Source of the DNA: Gossypium raimondii
Lineage: Eukaryota; Streptophyta; Magnoliopsida; Malvales; Malvaceae
Reading direction: 5' to 3'
Assembly (NCBI RefSeq): GCF_025698545.1
Contig: NC_068566.1
Location: 43,751,192-43,815,191 of the forward strand
Length of the DNA stretch: 64,000 nt
Positions within the stretch are counted from its first letter, which is position 1, and every line of letters begins with the position of its first letter. Shown piece by piece: positions 62,150-64,000 of this stretch. Both the position numbers and the translations under genes were made by a program. The notes under the pieces were generated by a model. It worked only from the letters and a program-made list of their open reading frames with translations, had not been told where the DNA came from and did not search any database.

Positions 62150-62490
62150 TTTACCGTAAAACAAAAAAATTCCCATTAAGAACATGTGATGTTGCACATT
62201 CTTATTAGATATCGGCAATTTTTTAGTAAAATAAGACAAAATCATACTTTAAATATCAAAATGAAAAAAAAGTTTAGACACCAAAATGAGAAAATGGTAT
62301 AGTTCAAGAGTCAAATTATGACTTAAACCTTAATTAGCAAGGTGGCGAAACTTGAGCACTTTTTAATATTATCATCAATTAAGAGTTGATACTATTAACA
62401 CTTCAAAAGTAACAATTAAAAGTGTTATCAATTTGAACCTACTAATAATATTATAATAATAGATGATTAAATTATATCAAATTGACTTCT
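62150..62490. repeat. Tandem-unit flank, partner of 54830-55230
   Basis: Shares 'tcaaattatgacttaa.ccttaatta', 'gcgaaacttgagcacttt' and 'gttgatactattaacacttcaaaagt' with the region downstream of B. Confidence 0.6.
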
Positions 62491-63434
62491 TTACATTATA
62501 TAGCACCCCATAGACACTATATTTGTTGCCAAAGTAACTAAGATTGGCTTATCTTTTAAAATTCAACTCAAGCGTCAAATATTTATCATATTATATAAAC
62601 TTTTCATTTCTAAAGCATTCAAATATTTACCATCTGAAGTATAATCGAAACTGGTTCCGATCGGCTGCTCTACGAACCGAATGTTGGATTCCTGTGAAGG
62701 GACATTAAAATGTATCAAAGAAAATCATGGAATTCTATTAGATACCCTGTCCCAACCATAGTCATTCCAGAAGTGACAAGTTTTTAGCTAGATGGAAAGG
62801 ACCAATTTCATAAAACAGTGCTGCATTTGGGAAGTCCAGTCAGCCAAATCATTACATGCTCCCTTTTGCTGTTCCCAGATTTGAAGAAGTAAAAACATAC
62901 TGCAAATTTAAGTCAGTTCAACAAAAGAATTTAAGACCCTTTTTAGCATGCATTGATATGTTCATCAATTTCCTCGGAAAAAAGTACTACTTTGGAAGCA
63001 ACATATAAGAACCATGACATATTATACTCAATGTTCACTGCATATATATATATATATGTATGTATAAGTTGAATTCTGAAACGAGATCATTTTTCAAAAT
63101 GAACTTTTGAAAGAAAGTTGAGGCCATTTCTTTTTGTGGGAGTGTTCATGATCTTTTGGGAGATTGCAGCAAATCCTGTTTGGTTTGTACACAGTTTGAT
63201 GGAGCTCCACCCCACCCCAGTTGGGGACAAAGTTGCATAAACAGTAACTCAATAATTAGGAAACCCTGCACATCACCTTCTTCACTCTCATTTTCTTACA
63301 TCTCAAAGCCCCCTTATCAACAAAAGTATCTCCGTTTTCAAAGCAAATTCATTCATTTTCAGTCATTTCAGTCAAAACTCTCAAAACTAAAGTTTGGATC
63401 TTTGTAGGATCAAACCTAGTTTAGGTTCTACTCA
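62491..63434. other. Upstream region of gene D
   Basis: No coding frame. It holds an (AT)n run at 63042-63058 and a pyrimidine-rich leader from about 63270. No convincing TATA box, and no CT microsatellite like that of B and C. Confidence 0.4.
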
Positions 63435-64000
63435 ATGGCATCCATAGCCTCGAAAGAATTAGCTGCCAATACCCCTGGCCTTCATACTTCCCCTGACGAA
63501 ACCAACAAAGGCTACTTGGTGCTGCAAACTGTAAGTTTCTCTCTCTTTTTTTGGTTTATGTTTTTTAAGGAATTTGTGTAATGCCTTTTGTTTTCATTTT
63601 CTTTTGGGTTGCAGATGTTTCAAATTAAGGATCCAAAAATCAGTCTTGATTTTTACTCTCGTATATTGGGCATGTCATAAGTTGTAGTACTTCATTTTTC
63701 TCTTTTTTATGGGTTTTTTTCCCTAATTTAGCAAAGTCTAGTGGTAGTCAGCTCGTTTTTATCTAATTTGACTTCTTTGTTGGCTGTTTATAGGTTGTGT
63801 CTAAATATCTGAAGTGTTTATACAAATGTAAGTACTACTTTCAACCTTTTTTGATTTGATAGTTAATGGATTCTATGAAAGCTCGTTTTCAGGTTGCTTA
63901 AGAGAGTGGCTGTTCCTGAATTGAAGTTCACCTTGTATTTTATGAGCTATGAGGTCAAATCCTTGATTAGTCTCATATCTTAGTGGCTCATTGTGCTAGC
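63435..64000 (+). CDS. Glyoxalase I-family protein D, partial at the window edge
   Basis: Exon 1 is 63435-63530, exon 2 begins at 63615, and exon 3 is 63893-63953 (GAG then GTCAAAT). Exon lengths and phases match A-C. The protein starts MASIASKELAANTPGLHTSP, keeps metal ligand Q31 (LQT), and has MFQIKDP where A-C have MFRIKDP, so the conserved Arg is Gln. Exon 3 (LLKRVAVPELKFTLYFMSYE) is closer to my recall of Arabidopsis GLXI than A-C are. The intron 2 donor is AT instead of GT at 63677-63678. A GT at 63674-63675 would keep the frame with loss of one residue. The residues matching F101, T121 and the KMKG loop lie outside the window, so whether D is a working glyoxalase I is open. Confidence 0.8.

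Noticed and set aside
63677..63892. Intron 2 of gene D as a U12-type AT-AC intron
   Set aside because: The 5' end ATAAGT is not the ATATCCTT consensus, and the acceptor is a normal TTTCAG, so a mutated GT donor is the simpler reading.

Overview
This is a plant nuclear window: AT-rich, genes with canonical GT-AG introns, and large tracts of LTR retrotransposons, LINE fragments and small DNA transposons. Repeat families that I associate with Gossypium (LTRs beginning TGTAACA and ending TGTTACA, and a tract of 'cacacggg' motifs) and a tandem array of glyoxalase I genes whose glutathione site is degraded point to cotton. The species call is inference from recall, not a search.

Left part (1-18,900), minus strand: two tandem copies of a 4-coumarate:CoA ligase-like gene of the peroxisomal 4CLL7 type. 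Copy 1 (1099-4017) is an intact six-exon, 545-residue gene. Copy 2 (7903-10816) looks the same by eye except for single-base losses in homopolymer runs, three of which break the reading frame. The region upstream of copy 2 is split by a nest of two LTRs of one family in opposite orientations (about 11185-16990).

Middle part (18,900-36,800): no host gene recognised. A minus-strand LINE is interrupted by an inactivated Copia element (20020-25280, TSD GACCT, with an internal pol duplication) and by a short gag-protease-only LTR element (25849-28208, TSD CCGGG). A second LINE 3' end, a Copia gag/LTR remnant, a MITE-like element and degraded LTR sequence follow.

Right part (36,800-64,000), plus strand: four tandem glyoxalase I-family genes, called A (36987-38941), B (52670-54374), C (58844-60573) and D (63435 to beyond the window). 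A, B and C are intact seven-exon, 182-residue genes. They keep all four metal ligands but have lost most residues that bind glutathione in classical glyoxalase I (Asn to Phe, Arg to Thr or Ile, and a four-residue loop deletion). This matches the description of SPG, the specialised glyoxalase I that aromatises a sesquiterpene intermediate in cotton gossypol biosynthesis. D is more diverged, has Gln where A-C have the conserved Arg after QT-M-F, and has a mutated intron 2 donor. Between the genes lie a hAT-like MITE containing a solo LTR, a small SINE-like insertion, a second gag-only LTR element, CT microsatellites in two promoters, and duplicated flanking sequence marking the tandem units.

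The most interesting content is the A-D array: a detoxification enzyme apparently turned into a biosynthetic one by local duplication. The rest is normal plant repeat landscape, with some cleanly datable nested insertions.
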